From positions 2,480,001 through 2,544,000 of the forward strand of contig NZ_JAUSVA010000002.1 of the NCBI RefSeq assembly GCF_030813695.1: 64,000 nucleotides of DNA, given 5' to 3'. Below are positions 38,683 through 47,495 of this stretch, piece by piece. Source of the stretch: Kitasatospora herbaricolor (lineage in GTDB: Bacteria; Actinomycetota; Actinomycetes; Streptomycetales; Streptomycetaceae). Each line of letters opens with the position of its first letter. Within the stretch, counting starts at the first letter, position 1. The position numbers were made by a program, and so were the translations under genes. The notes below the pieces were generated by a model, which worked only from the letters and a program-made list of their open reading frames with translations, was not told where the DNA came from and searched no databases.

Positions 38683-38907
38683 CTGATGCTGCTCCTTGGT
38701 TCTCCGGGGTCCGGCCGGGACTGCGGTGTCGTGGCAGGCCCGGGGGCTCCTGGCGGGTTGTCGTAGTCCATTGTGCCGGGCGGCCGCGCCCCGCCCCAAA
38801 GGGGGGCGGTTGTCTATCGGCTCACAGTCCCCGCGGTCCGGCCGCCGCCGGTCCGGCCCCGACGGCGCCCGGGCGGACGGCCCCGACGGCGCCCGGGCGG
38901 GCCGGGC

Positions 38908-39609
38908 TCAGCCCGCCGTCGGGTCCTCGCCGCGGTCCAGCGCCTTCCACAGGTCGGCGGGGGTGTCGCCGGCCTTGGCGGGCGCCTTGCGGGTGGGGGC
39001 GTCGTAGCGGCTGCCCATACCGGGCCAGTCCCGGCCGAAGCGGACGGTCAGCAGCCCGGCCAGCGCGATCAGCAGGCCGCCGGCGAGCGCGATCCAGGGC
39101 CAGACGCTGTGGCCGACCTGCTCGGCCTGCGCGCCGGCCAGCGCCAGCTTGCGGGCCGCCTCGGTGTGCAGCGCGGTGGCGTCGCCGGCGTTCGCGGCGG
39201 CGCCGGCCGCCACGCCCAGCCCGGCCAGCGCTATCAGCGCGCCCACCGCGATCCGCCCGGCGCCGCGCACCGCGAAGACGGCGACGGCGGCGGCCAGCGC
39301 GGCCAGCGCCAGGCCGGTCGGCAGGCCCGACACGGTGCTGCCGGTCACCGAGACGTCCAGGGTGCCCCCGGTGACGCCGGCCACCTTGCCGGTGGCCCAG
39401 ACCCGGCTGACGGCGGTCAGCACCAGGACGGCGCCGAGCACGGTCAGCAGCAGCATCGGCCCGAGGGTGCGCCGGCCGCGCGCCGCGGGCCGCCCGGCGG
39501 GGGCGCCGGGGCGGGGTCCTTCGGTGCCGGGCTCGGAGGTCCCGGGCCGGGCAGTCCTGGGCTCGGCAGTCCTCGGCTCGGCCGTCCTGGGTTCAGGGAG
39601 TGCGCTCAC
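38908..39609 (-). CDS. TIGR02234 Trp-region-associated membrane protein
   Basis: 233-residue protein of the family named for its place in actinobacterial trp operons. A Pro/Arg/Thr-rich N-terminal segment is encoded by a 15-bp tandem repeat. Four TM helices follow (LLLTVLGAVLVLTAVSRVW; GLALAALAAAVAVFAVRG; VGALIALAGLGVAAGAAA; VWPWIALAGGLLIALAGLL). The C-terminus has RYDAPTRKAPAKAGDTPADL. The GTG at 39609 is preferred over longer frames because the protein begins cleanly there. Function is unknown. Confidence 0.82.
   Translation of the reverse strand: MSALPEPRTAEPRTAEPRTARPGTSEPGTEGPRPGAPAGRPAARGRRTLGPMLLLTVLGAVLVLTAVSRVWATGKVAGVTGGTLDVSVTGSTVSGLPTGLALAALAAAVAVFAVRGAGRIAVGALIALAGLGVAAGAAANAGDATALHTEAARKLALAGAQAEQVGHSVWPWIALAGGLLIALAGLLTVRFGRDWPGMGSRYDAPTRKAPAKAGDTPADLWKALDRGEDPTAG
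39547..39591. repeat. 15-bp imperfect tandem repeat, 3 copies
   Basis: Units at 39547, 39562 and 39577 code for the repeated AEPRT segment at the N-terminus of the TIGR02234 protein. Confidence 0.7.
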
Positions 39610-39638
39610 CCGACCAGTGTCCCCCGGCCCCGAACCGC

Positions 39639-40154
39639 TCAGGCCCCCGGGGTCGGCCCGGGCCGGGCGCCCTCGACCGGGAACCCGGTGGTCTCGATCA
39701 CCAGCGTGCGGTCCGCCAGCGGCAGGTACAGGTCGTTCCCGAACGGCACCCGCTCGGCCTCCCGGTAGGCCCCGGTGCGCTGCGGGTCGCTGTGCACCGT
39801 GCAGACCGCCTCGACCGGGTCGACGACGACGTACAACGGGATGCCGCACTCCGCGTGCGCCCGGAGCGTCCTGGCGAACTCGTCGCCCTGGTCGGCCCTG
39901 GGCACTACGTCGAGGACGGCCTCCAGGTCGCGCCCGCGGTAGCGGCCGCGCCGGTCGGGCCCGGCCCCCGGGGCCACCACCGCCAGCGCGGGGGCCAGGC
40001 CGCCGGGGACGGACGGCAGGTCGACCGCGACGTCCGAGAGGATCTCCCCCCGGCCGGCCAGCTGCGCCTCGATCTGCGGCGCCGCCCTGAGGACCACCTT
40101 CCACCGGCTGATGCCCTGAGGCGCCATGATGATCTTCCCGTCCGTGGTCTGCAC
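39639..40154 (-). CDS. Uma2-family (DUF820) nuclease-like protein
   Basis: 171-residue protein resembling the Uma2 family, a PD-(D/E)XK-like fold expanded in Streptomyces. Recognisable parts are QTTDGKIIMAPQGISRWKV, the central YRGRDLEAVLDVVPRADQGD and LRAHAECGIPLYVVVDPVEA with a following strand. In the family an Asp and Glu-x-Lys form the presumed active site; the context here is divergent (LAVVAPG in place of the usual EV-SP), so activity is doubtful. It starts with GTG and lacks the usual first 20-30 residues, so it may be 5'-truncated or mis-started. It lies between trpE and the Trp-associated membrane protein. Confidence 0.5.
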   Translation of the reverse strand: MQTTDGKIIMAPQGISRWKVVLRAAPQIEAQLAGRGEILSDVAVDLPSVPGGLAPALAVVAPGAGPDRRGRYRGRDLEAVLDVVPRADQGDEFARTLRAHAECGIPLYVVVDPVEAVCTVHSDPQRTGAYREAERVPFGNDLYLPLADRTLVIETTGFPVEGARPGPTPGA

Positions 40155-40262
40155 CTGGTGGCCGCGGCGGAGCCGGCGCCCGCCGGCGCCTCCCGGGCAC
40201 GCCCCGCGGTCAGCGCGGCCGGGCCCGACCTCTCCCGGTGCGGCTCGACGTCCCCGCGCCTC

Positions 40263-41774
40263 TCACGATAGCGGCGCGCGCAGGGTGTTGGCGGTGGCCA
40301 CGGCGCGCAGCACGGCGGCGGCCTTGTTGCGGCACTCGGTGTCCTCGCTGTGCGGGTCGGAGTCGGCCACCACGCCGGCCCCGGCCTGCACGTAGGCGGT
40401 GCCGTCGCGGAGCACCGCGGTGCGGATCGCGATCGCGGTGTCGGAGTCCCCGGCGAAGTCCAGGTAGCCGACGCAGCCGCCGTACAGCCCGCGGCGGGTG
40501 GGCTCCAGCTCCTCGATGATCCGCATCGCCCGCGGCTTGGGCGCGCCCGACAGGGTGCCGGCCGGGAAGCAGGCGGTGAGCACGTCGAAGGCGGTCCGGC
40601 CGGGGGCGACCTCACCGGTCACGGTGGACACGATGTGCATCACGTGGCTGTACCGCTCGACCGACATGAAGTCCACCACCTCGACGCTGCCCGGCGCGCA
40701 GACCCGGCCGAGGTCGTTGCGGCCGAGGTCCACCAGCATCAGGTGCTCGGCCCGCTCCTTGGGGTCGGCGAGCAGCTCGGCCGCCAGGTCGGCGTCCTCC
40801 TGCGGGGTGGCGCCGCGGTGCCGGGTACCGGCGATCGGGTGCACCATCGCCCGGCCCTCGGTGACCTTCACCAGCGCCTCCGGGCTGGAGCCGACCACGT
40901 CGAAGCCGCCCTCGGCGCCGCCGTCCGGGCCGGGGAACCGGAAGAGGTACATGTACGGGCTGGGGTTGGTGGTCCGCAGCACCCGGTAGACGTCCAGGGC
41001 GGAGGCCGGGCAGGGCGCCTCGAAGCGCTGGGAGGGCACCACCTGGAAGGCCTCGCCGGCCCGGATCCGCTCCTTGATCTCCTCGACGGCGGCCCGGTAG
41101 GGCGCCCCGCCGAACGGCGAGACGGCCTCGGCGGCGGTCGGGGTGAAGGTCGCCAGGCCCGGGTCGACCGGCTTGAGCAGCTCGGCCTCCATCGCGTCCA
41201 GCCGGGCCACCGCGTCCGCGTAGGCCTCGTCGGCGCCGCTGGCCAGGTCGTTGTGGTTGACCGCGTTGGCGATCAGCAGCACCGTGCCGTCGGAGTGGTC
41301 GAGCACCGCGAGGTCGGTGGCGAGCAGCATGGTGAGCTCGGGCAGCTTCAGGTCGTCCGGGGTGAGCTCCGGCAGCTTCTCCAGCCGGCGGACCACGTCG
41401 TAGCCGAGGTAGCCGACCAGTCCGCCGGTGAGCGGCGGCAGGCCCTCGGCGTGCCGGGGGGTGTGCAGGGCCTCGACGCTCGCGCGCAGCACCTGGAGCG
41501 GGTCGCCGGTGGTCGGGATGCCGACCGGAACCTCGCCGTGCCAGCGGGCCTCGCCGTCCGGGCCGGCGGTGAGGGTGGCGGCGCTGCGCACGCCCACGAA
41601 GGACCAGCGGGACCAGCTGCCCTGTTCCGCGGACTCCAGCAGGAAGGTGCCGGGGCGCTCGCCCGCCAGGCTGCGGTAGAGCCCGATCGGGGTGAGGCCG
41701 TCCGCCAGGAGCCGGCGGGTGACCGGGATGACCCGCGTGTCTACGGCGAGCTTGCGGAAGGCGTCGAGGTCCAT
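40263..41774 (-). CDS. trpE: Anthranilate synthase component I
   Basis: 503-residue chorismate-using subunit of anthranilate synthase. The feedback site LLES is present ([20 protein letters not shown]). The catalytic domain shows [51 protein letters not shown] and [23 protein letters not shown] 41774 fits the family N-terminus ([20 protein letters not shown]). No glutaminase (TrpG) partner is encoded in the window. The 200-nt leader contains tandem repeats but no Trp-rich leader peptide that I can see. Confidence 0.94.
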   Translation of the reverse strand: MDLDAFRKLAVDTRVIPVTRRLLADGLTPIGLYRSLAGERPGTFLLESAEQGSWSRWSFVGVRSAATLTAGPDGEARWHGEVPVGIPTTGDPLQVLRASVEALHTPRHAEGLPPLTGGLVGYLGYDVVRRLEKLPELTPDDLKLPELTMLLATDLAVLDHSDGTVLLIANAVNHNDLASGADEAYADAVARLDAMEAELLKPVDPGLATFTPTAAEAVSPFGGAPYRAAVEEIKERIRAGEAFQVVPSQRFEAPCPASALDVYRVLRTTNPSPYMYLFRFPGPDGGAEGGFDVVGSSPEALVKVTEGRAMVHPIAGTRHRGATPQEDADLAAELLADPKERAEHLMLVDLGRNDLGRVCAPGSVEVVDFMSVERYSHVMHIVSTVTGEVAPGRTAFDVLTACFPAGTLSGAPKPRAMRIIEELEPTRRGLYGGCVGYLDFAGDSDTAIAIRTAVLRDGTAYVQAGAGVVADSDPHSEDTECRNKAAAVLRAVATANTLRAPLS

Positions 41775-41849
41775 GGGCGGCGGCACCGGTTCCTGTGTGG
41801 CGCCCTGCGGGCGCGGACGGAGAGGCGAGGCGGGGCGGGGTGGGGCTGT

Positions 41850-41879
41850 GGGTCGGGCTGGGTCGGGCTGGGTCGGGAC
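41850..41879. repeat. 10-bp tandem repeat, 3 copies, upstream of trpE
   Basis: GGGTCGGGCT at 41850, 41860 and 41870 (last copy ends AC) in the hisI-trpE gap, about 76-105 nt before the trpE start. Confidence 0.75.
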
Positions 41880-41973
41880 TGTGGGACGGGGGGCGCGCCA
41901 CGGCCGGGCGCGCCGGGGGCCGCCGGGTACGGCGGGCAGCACCGGGCCCCGCGGGCCACGGGCTGGGGAAAGG

Positions 41974-42348
41974 TTAGCGAGTGACCGGCAGCACGTCGGC
42001 GTCGAAGCAGGTCCGCTCGCCGGTGTGGCAGGCCGCGCCGACCTGGTCGACCTTGACCAGCAGGGTGTCGCCGTCGCAGTCCAGGGCCACCGACCGGACG
42101 TGCTGGAAGTGCCCGGAGGTGTCGCCCTTGACCCAGTACTCGCTGCGGCTGCGGCTCCAGTAGGTGCAGCGGCCGGTGGTGAGGGTGCGGTGCAGCGCCT
42201 CGTCGTCCATCCACCCGAGCATCAGCACCTCGCCGGTGTCGTACTGCTGCGCGATGGCCGGCAGCAGGCCGTCGGCGGTGCGCTTGAGGCGGGCGGCGAT
42301 GTCGGTGGCCAGGGCGGTGCTGCCGGGGGCGGCGGGTGTGGTGGACAT
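41974..42348 (-). CDS. hisI: Phosphoribosyl-AMP cyclohydrolase
   Basis: 124-residue Zn-dependent enzyme of histidine synthesis. Family motifs are [40 protein letters not shown], the metal-site aspartates in [16 protein letters not shown] and the zinc cysteines in [12 protein letters not shown]. It is monofunctional: no HisE domain follows. ATG 42348 is preferred; an ATG three codons upstream (42357) is possible. It is separated from the main his operon by about 2.4 kb and instead leads into trpE, 199 nt away. Confidence 0.93.
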   Translation of the reverse strand: MSTTPAAPGSTALATDIAARLKRTADGLLPAIAQQYDTGEVLMLGWMDDEALHRTLTTGRCTYWSRSRSEYWVKGDTSGHFQHVRSVALDCDGDTLLVKVDQVGAACHTGERTCFDADVLPVTR

Positions 42349-42407
42349 GGTCCCCATTCTGTCAGCCCGCCTGCCGGGGCCCCGGGCAGCACCGCCCGGA
42401 CGACGGG

Positions 42408-42878
42408 TCAGGCGGGCGCCTCGCAGCCCGCGGGCCAGATCTCGTGGACGTACAGGCCGGCCCGGCGGGCCAGGGCGGCCACCCGGGCGGGTTCGGTGCC
42501 GGGCGCTCCGTCCCAGACCGCGATCACCTCGTCGACCATGCCGACCAGGGCGGTGGCGGTGTCGTCCCCCAGCCCGCCGTGCGCGACCGGGGCCAGCCGG
42601 TGGACGGCGTTGGCCTCGTTCATCAGCCGCAGCCGGGTGCTGCGGTGGCTGTCGCCGACCGTCGCGAAGACCGAACTCCCGCCGGGGACGATCACTTCCA
42701 GCTTGCCGCCGTGGTCCAGGACGCACTGCGCGAACCAGCTCTCCGGCCCTTCTCCCGCACAGCTGACACCGACCAGTTCGTACGGGCCGAAGGTGGTGAC
42801 CAGCTTCCAGAGGTCGCCGCGTACGAGCATTTCGGTGATGCCCGAAAGCCCTTGGTACCCGGTGATTCCGACGCGCAT
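42408..42878 (-). CDS. SLOG-like nucleotide-binding-fold protein
   Basis: 156-residue protein that looks like a Rossmann-type SLOG/DprA-LOG relative. It opens [20 protein letters not shown], followed by [30 protein letters not shown] and a C-terminal [13 protein letters not shown] strand. SLOG proteins bind nucleotides or nucleotide sugars; the ligand here is unknown. ATG 42878 has AGGAG 7 nt upstream and is preferred over a TTG two codons earlier. It lies just upstream of hisI on the same strand with a 59-nt gap and may share its transcript. Confidence 0.6.
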   Translation of the reverse strand: MRVGITGYQGLSGITEMLVRGDLWKLVTTFGPYELVGVSCAGEGPESWFAQCVLDHGGKLEVIVPGGSSVFATVGDSHRSTRLRLMNEANAVHRLAPVAHGGLGDDTATALVGMVDEVIAVWDGAPGTEPARVAALARRAGLYVHEIWPAGCEAPA

Positions 42879-43033
42879 CCACAACTCCTGGGAACGTGCC
42901 GTGCCGCGGCCAGCCTATGCCACCGCGGCGGGCCGCCGGTACGGGCGGAACATGCTCCCGCGGCGGGCCGCCGGTCCGGACGATTTGTGCGAACCGCCTG
43001 CCGGGAGGAGCTCCGGTGGGCCATTCTCGGGGC

Positions 43034-43597
43034 ATGAGCACCGAGCCGCCGCCCGCCGCCTCCCGACCGCCCCGGGGCCTGGTCCTCGCCGTCGCCGCCG
43101 TCCTGGTGCTGCTGCTCGGGGTGACCGCCACCGTGCTGCTGTGGCCCGAGCACCGGCCGGTGGCCCTGCCGCCGCCGGCCCCCTCCCCCACGGTCAGCAC
43201 GCCCGCCCCCACCCCGACCCCCACCCCGACGCCCAGCAAGGTGCTGCCGTACCCGTTCTTCCCGGTCGGCACCTGCCTGGACCACCCGCAGCTGAGCAAG
43301 GCGATCACCAAGTCCGAGGCGCGGCCCTGCGAGGGGTCGCACGACGCCGAGTCGATCGCCACCGTCCTGCTGCCGGAGGGCCTGACCAGCGACAGCCAGA
43401 TCGGCCGGGCGCTGCGCGAGGCCTGCGCGACGGCGGTGGACGCGGCGGAGAAGCGGCAGGGCGGCGGCGGTCCGTACTACGGGTTCCCGCTGGGGCCGTA
43501 CCTGGCCTACTACCAGCAGGGCATGCGGGACGCCACCTGCACCCTGGCGGTCAGCAACAAGCAGGGCGGCACCAAGCTGACGGGGCAGCTGCGTTGA
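43034..43597 (+). CDS. Membrane-anchored septum-formation-like domain protein
   Basis: 187 residues. A short cytosolic N-terminus is followed by one TM helix ([20 protein letters not shown], about 17-37) and a Pro/Thr spacer ([10 protein letters not shown]). The extracytoplasmic domain has [38 protein letters not shown] and RDATCTLAV, four cysteines in the arrangement seen in the Septum_form-type domain. Role unknown. It is divergent from the SLOG gene and followed by another + strand gene. Confidence 0.6.
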   Translation: MSTEPPPAASRPPRGLVLAVAAVLVLLLGVTATVLLWPEHRPVALPPPAPSPTVSTPAPTPTPTPTPSKVLPYPFFPVGTCLDHPQLSKAITKSEARPCEGSHDAESIATVLLPEGLTSDSQIGRALREACATAVDAAEKRQGGGGPYYGFPLGPYLAYYQQGMRDATCTLAVSNKQGGTKLTGQLR

Positions 43598-43693
43598 CCG
43601 GACGCCGGCCCGGCGAAGGCCCCGGCCGGCGAACCGGCGGCGGACCCGGCGGGGACGCTCCGGCGGCGGCCGCCCCGGCGTAGGGTGAGCGCC

Positions 43694-44353
43694 ATGTCGA
43701 ACCACGCCCGTACCGAACGCCTGCGCCTGGCGGAGCTGCTGACGGCGGCCGGCCCGGACGCGCCGACGCTGTGCGCCGGCTGGACCACCCGGGACCTCGC
43801 CGCCCACCTGGTGCTGCGCGAGCGGCGGATGGACGCGGCGGCGGGCATCCGGCTGCGGGCGCTGGCCGGCTGGACGGCCCGGGTCCAGGAAGGCCTGGCC
43901 CGGCGGCCGTACGAGGAGCTGGTGCGGATGTTCCGGGCCGGGCCGCCGCGGCTGTCGCCGTTCGCGCTGCCGGGGGCCGACGAGGCGGCCAACACGGTCG
44001 AGTACTTCGTGCACGCGGAGGACGTCCGCCGGGCGGGCCCCTGGGAGCCGCGCGAGGTCTCCGCCGCCCTGTCCGCGGCGCTCTGGCGGCGGCTGCCGAT
44101 GGTGGCCCGGCTGGAGACGGCCCCGCGCTCGCCGGTGCGGCTGGGGCTGCGCTCGGTCGGCCAGGGCCGGATCGAGGTCGGCCCGACCGGTGGCGACTAC
44201 GTCGAAGTGATCGGCGAGCCGGGCGAGCTGGTGCTGTTCGCGGGCGGCCGCGGGGCCCGCGCCGAAGTCGAGGTGGAGGGCTCGGAGGAGGCGGTGGAGG
44301 CCCTCACGAAGGCCCTTCCGCTGCCGCCCGGTGCGGTCGGCGGCTGCCGCTGA
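43694..44353 (+). CDS. TIGR03085-type (DinB-like) metal-binding protein
   Basis: 219-residue protein of the mycothiol-dependent maleylpyruvate isomerase N-terminal/TIGR03085 group. The four-helix N-domain has CAGWTTRDLAAHLVLRERRM (a His for metal binding) and NTVEYFVHAEDVRRAGP (His). The C-terminal ~65 residues are a small alpha/beta domain (YVEVIGEPGELVLFAGGRGA). Substrate is unknown; such proteins often detoxify via mycothiol. ATG 43694 is chosen; a GTG at 43685 would add three residues. Confidence 0.8.
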   Translation: MSNHARTERLRLAELLTAAGPDAPTLCAGWTTRDLAAHLVLRERRMDAAAGIRLRALAGWTARVQEGLARRPYEELVRMFRAGPPRLSPFALPGADEAANTVEYFVHAEDVRRAGPWEPREVSAALSAALWRRLPMVARLETAPRSPVRLGLRSVGQGRIEVGPTGGDYVEVIGEPGELVLFAGGRGARAEVEVEGSEEAVEALTKALPLPPGAVGGCR

Positions 44354-44459
44354 CCACCGGAAGGCCGCCGGCCCGGCCGTGACGCACTGTCACAGCCCCG
44401 TGGCACACTCGTGCGCCGGTGCGCCTCCCGGTGCGCCGCTCTCGATCACGGGGGCTTCC

Positions 44460-44786
44460 ATGGGCACGGTCATGTCGTTCACACCTTTGACGCCGCAGCA
44501 GCTGGCGCGGGCCACCGAGGCCCCGGACCGGGCCGAGGAGTTACTCGACGCCTCCTACGACCACGACGGTGAGGACGGCATCGAGCCGGAGGCCTTCGAC
44601 GGGTACCTGGACGCAGTTCGGCTGAGCGGTCGGCCCCGGCGGGGCGGTGCGGCGCCGAGGTGCCGCACCGCAGCCGCCGGGGCGGACCGGGGCCCTCGCC
44701 GTGGCCGGGCCCTACGGCCGTCCGCGGCGCCCGCGCTCAGTGCGCCTGGCGGACGGGGTGCCCGGCCTCCCGCAACGCGTCCTTGA
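44460..44786 (+). pseudogene. DUF1877-like gene fragment
   Basis: The first ~55 codons (MSFTPLTPQQLARATEAPDR, AEELLDASYDHDG, EPEAFDGYLD) look like the N-terminus of a DUF1877/YfbM-type protein. The frame then runs into Arg/Gly/Pro-rich text through the hisF terminator and over the hisF 3' end, with no family core. It also contains an in-frame TTA codon (44541-44543), rare in streptomycetes. Probably a decayed or 3'-deleted gene; a short functional protein cannot be excluded. Confidence 0.45.
44633..44683. terminator. Terminator downstream of hisF
   Basis: Two stacked perfect stems, 10 bp (44633-44642 with 44674-44683) and 8 bp (44646-44653 with 44662-44669), separated by a small internal loop. 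It lies 53 nt after the hisF stop. Confidence 0.65.
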
Positions 44787-45516
44787 CCTGGCCGATCCGC
44801 AGGTCGCCGAAGTGGAAGACGCTGGCGGCCAGCACCGCGTCGGCCCCGGCCTCGACGGCGGGGGCGAAGTCGGCGAGCTTGCCGGCGCCGCCGGAGGCGA
44901 TCACCGGGACGGCGACGGTCTTGCGGACGGCCGCGATCATCTCCAGGTCGTAGCCGTCCTTGGTGCCGTCGGCGTCCATCGAGTTGAGCAGGATCTCGCC
45001 GGCACCCAGCTCGGCCGCCCGGCCGGCCCACTCGACGGCGTCCAGGCCGGTGCCCCGGCGCCCGCCGTGGGTGGTGACCTCGAAGCCGGAGGCGGTCTCG
45101 GTGCCCTCCGGGCAGCGGCGGGCGTCCACCGATAGCACCAGCACCTGGCGGCCGAAGCGCTGCGCGATCTCGCGGATCAGCTCGGGGCGGGCGATCGCGG
45201 CGGTGTTGACGCCGATCTTGTCGGCGCCGGCCCGCAGCAGCTTGTCGACGTCCTCGACGGCGCGGATGCCGCCACCGACGGTCAGCGGGATGAACACCTG
45301 CTCGGCGGTGCGGCGCACCACGTCGTAGGTGGTCTCCCGGGAGCCGGAGGAGGCGGTGATGTCGAGGAAGGTGAGTTCGTCGGCGCCCTCGGCGTCGTAG
45401 AGCTTGGCCATCTCGACCGGGTCACCGGCGTCGCGCAGGTTCTGGAAGTTGACGCCCTTGACCACCCGGCCCGCGTCGACGTCCAGGCAGGGGATCACAC
45501 GTACAGCGAGGGTCAC
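44737..45516 (-). CDS. hisF: Imidazole glycerol phosphate synthase cyclase subunit
   Basis: 259-residue TIM-barrel partner of HisH. It makes imidazole glycerol phosphate and AICAR. Motifs are [20 protein letters not shown] (catalytic Asp), [41 protein letters not shown], the second Asp in [15 protein letters not shown] and [13 protein letters not shown]. It starts with GTG inside the end of the RidA gene (4-nt overlap). It is the last gene of the his operon and is followed by a terminator. Confidence 0.95.
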   Translation of the reverse strand: MTLAVRVIPCLDVDAGRVVKGVNFQNLRDAGDPVEMAKLYDAEGADELTFLDITASSGSRETTYDVVRRTAEQVFIPLTVGGGIRAVEDVDKLLRAGADKIGVNTAAIARPELIREIAQRFGRQVLVLSVDARRCPEGTETASGFEVTTHGGRRGTGLDAVEWAGRAAELGAGEILLNSMDADGTKDGYDLEMIAAVRKTVAVPVIASGGAGKLADFAPAVEAGADAVLAASVFHFGDLRIGQVKDALREAGHPVRQAH

Positions 45517-45944
45517 GGCTGTTTGCCTTCCAAAGTGCTTGCGAGCCCGGCGCGGTAGGCCTCCAGCTCGATCTCGACCATCATCCGGGAGTCGATCAGG
45601 CCCTCGACCACGACCATGGTGGCGACCGGGCGGGCGGCGTCGAAGAGCTTCTTGTGGGCCCGGCCCACCTCGTCGGCGTCGCGCACGTGCGTGATGTACA
45701 TCCGGGTGCGGACGACGTCGTCCGCCGTCAGACCGTACGCGGCGAGGGCGGCGAGGCCCACGCCGAAGGCGGCGAGCGTCTGGTGGTACGGGTCGCCCTC
45801 GTGCTCGATCTTCCCGTTCACCCAGGCGGTGGTGCCGGCCACCAGGACCGTGTCGCCCGCCGCCACCGCCCGCGAGTAGCCGAAGTCGTCCTCCCAGGGG
45901 GAGGCTCCGGCCAGCTTGCCGCGTACGATCTGACGATCTGTCAT
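45513..45944 (-). CDS. RidA-family enamine/imine deaminase
   Basis: 143-residue RidA/YjgF protein inserted between priA and hisF, with 4-nt overlaps on both sides, so it is a true operon member. Recognisable strands are [73 protein letters not shown] and [14 protein letters not shown]. The family arginine (ARP-type) that binds the imine carboxylate is present as ARPVATM. RidA removes reactive enamines released by PLP enzymes; a protective role in this operon, which includes PLP-dependent HisC, is inferred. Confidence 0.88.
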   Translation of the reverse strand: MTDRQIVRGKLAGASPWEDDFGYSRAVAAGDTVLVAGTTAWVNGKIEHEGDPYHQTLAAFGVGLAALAAYGLTADDVVRTRMYITHVRDADEVGRAHKKLFDAARPVATMVVVEGLIDSRMMVEIELEAYRAGLASTLEGKQP

Positions 45945-46666
45945 GACACGGCCTCCAGGGCCTCTTCGAGGGTGAACTTCTGCTCGTAGAGTGCCTTGCC
46001 CACGATGGCGCCCTCGACACCTTCGGGGACGAGCGTGGCGATGGCCAGCAGGTCCGCCAGCGAGGACACCCCGCCGGAGGCGACCACCGGGCGGTCGGTG
46101 GCGGCGCAGACGTCGCGCAGCAGCTGGAGGTTGGGGCCGGTGAGGGTGCCGTCGCGGTTGACGTCGGTGACCACGTAGCGGGCGCAGCCCTCGGCGTCCA
46201 GGCGGGCGAGCACCTCGTAGAGGTCGCCGCCGTCCTTCGTCCAGCCGCGGCCCTTCAGGGTGGTGCCGACCACGTCCAGGCCGACCGCGATCCTGTCGCC
46301 GTGCTCGGCGATGACCTTGGCGACCCACTCCGGGGTCTCCAGCGCGGCGGTGCCCAGGTTGACCCGGCGGCAGCCGGTGGCCAGTGCGGCGGCCAGGGTG
46401 GCGTCGTCGCGGATGCCGCCGGAGAGCTCGACCTTGATGTCGAGGCGCTCGGTGACCTCGCGGACCAGGGCGCGGTTGTCACCGGTGCCGAAGGCGGCGT
46501 CCAGGTCGACCAGGTGCAGCCACTCGGCGCCGGCGCTCTGCCAGGCCAGCGCGGCGGCGAGCGGCTCGCCGAAGGAGGTCTCGCTGCCGGAGGCGCCCTT
46601 GACCAGGCGGACGGCCTGGCCGTCGCGGACGTCGACGGCGGGGAGGAGTTCGAGGCGGTTGCTCAT
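45941..46666 (-). CDS. priA: Bifunctional phosphoribosyl isomerase A (HisA/TrpF)
   Basis: 241-residue (beta-alpha)8 isomerase. Motifs are [20 protein letters not shown] (catalytic Asp), [37 protein letters not shown], the second Asp in [15 protein letters not shown] and [13 protein letters not shown]. In actinomycetes this protein also does the TrpF step. The window holds trpA, trpB, trpC and trpE but no trpF, which supports the dual role by context. ATG 46666; the stop overlaps the RidA start. Confidence 0.93.
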   Translation of the reverse strand: MSNRLELLPAVDVRDGQAVRLVKGASGSETSFGEPLAAALAWQSAGAEWLHLVDLDAAFGTGDNRALVREVTERLDIKVELSGGIRDDATLAAALATGCRRVNLGTAALETPEWVAKVIAEHGDRIAVGLDVVGTTLKGRGWTKDGGDLYEVLARLDAEGCARYVVTDVNRDGTLTGPNLQLLRDVCAATDRPVVASGGVSSLADLLAIATLVPEGVEGAIVGKALYEQKFTLEEALEAVS

Positions 46667-46687
46667 GGAGTTGCAACTCTCCGGATG

Positions 46688-47323
46688 TCAGAGGGTGTTG
46701 ACCCAGTTGGTCAGCAGGGCGGCGCCGGCGTCGCCGGACTTCTCGGGGTGGAACTGGGTGGCCCAGAGCGGGCCGTTCTCGACCGCCGCGACGAACGGCT
46801 GCCCGTGGGTGGCCCAGGTGACCAGCGGGGCGGCGATGTTGTCGTTGGTGACCTGGAGCTCCCAGTGGCGCACGCCGTAGGAGTGCACGAAGTAGAAGCG
46901 GCTGTCCGGGTCCAGGCCGGCGAACAGCCGGCTGCCCTCGGGGACGTCCACGGTGTTCCAGCCCATGTGCGGGACGATCGGCGCGTCCAGCGGCTCGACG
47001 GTGCCGGGCCACTCGTCGCAGCCGGCGCTCTCCACGCCGTGCTCGACGCCGTGCTCGAACAGGATCTGCATGCCGACGCAGATGCCGAGCACCGGGCGGC
47101 CGCCGGCCAGCCGGCGGCCGATGATCACGTCACCGCGCACCGCCTTCAGCCCGCGCATGCAGGCCTCGAAGGCGCCGACGCCGGGGACGAGCAGGCCGTC
47201 CGCGTCCAGGGCGGTCTGAAAGTCCGAGGTCACGGTGACGTTCGCACCGGTGCGCTCGACGGCCCGCTGCGCGGAGCGGAGGTTGCCCGACCCGTAGTCG
47301 AGGACCACCACGTTCTTGGCCAT
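46688..47323 (-). CDS. hisH: Imidazole glycerol phosphate synthase glutaminase subunit
   Basis: 211-residue class-I glutamine amidotransferase that supplies ammonia to HisF. The catalytic cysteine is in [13 protein letters not shown], and His and Glu are in [13 protein letters not shown]. The N-terminus is [23 protein letters not shown] 47323 ([11 protein letters not shown]) fits the family; the longer frame upstream is rejected. It lies 21 nt before priA. Confidence 0.95.
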   Translation of the reverse strand: MAKNVVVLDYGSGNLRSAQRAVERTGANVTVTSDFQTALDADGLLVPGVGAFEACMRGLKAVRGDVIIGRRLAGGRPVLGICVGMQILFEHGVEHGVESAGCDEWPGTVEPLDAPIVPHMGWNTVDVPEGSRLFAGLDPDSRFYFVHSYGVRHWELQVTNDNIAAPLVTWATHGQPFVAAVENGPLWATQFHPEKSGDAGAALLTNWVNTL

Positions 47324-47342
47324 GAGGGATGTCTTCCAGTCT

Positions 47343-47495
47343 CTAGAGGCGCATGACGCCGGAAACGAGGCACAGCGCCGCACCGATCGCGAGGACCGCG
47401 ACCAGGCTCTTGGACTGCTTCTGCTTCCAGAACGAGTACACGCCGCCGGACAGGAAGAGCCCGGCGATGATCAGAAGTGTTGCGGCCTTGCTCAC
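47343..47495 (-). CDS. Small membrane protein in the his operon
   Basis: 50-residue protein with two hydrophobic segments ([35 protein letters not shown]) joined by a basic KQKQSK loop, predicted as a hairpin in the membrane. The GTG start overlaps the hisB stop by 4 nt, and hisH follows after 19 nt, so it is translated as part of the operon. I recall similar small proteins at this spot in other streptomycetes. Function unknown. Confidence 0.75.
   Translation of the reverse strand: MSKAATLLIIAGLFLSGGVYSFWKQKQSKSLVAVLAIGAALCLVSGVMRL

Noticed and set aside
41775-41973. Possible Trp-rich leader peptide for trpE
   Set aside because: I read the - strand for consecutive TGG codons and found none; only 10-bp repeats are present.
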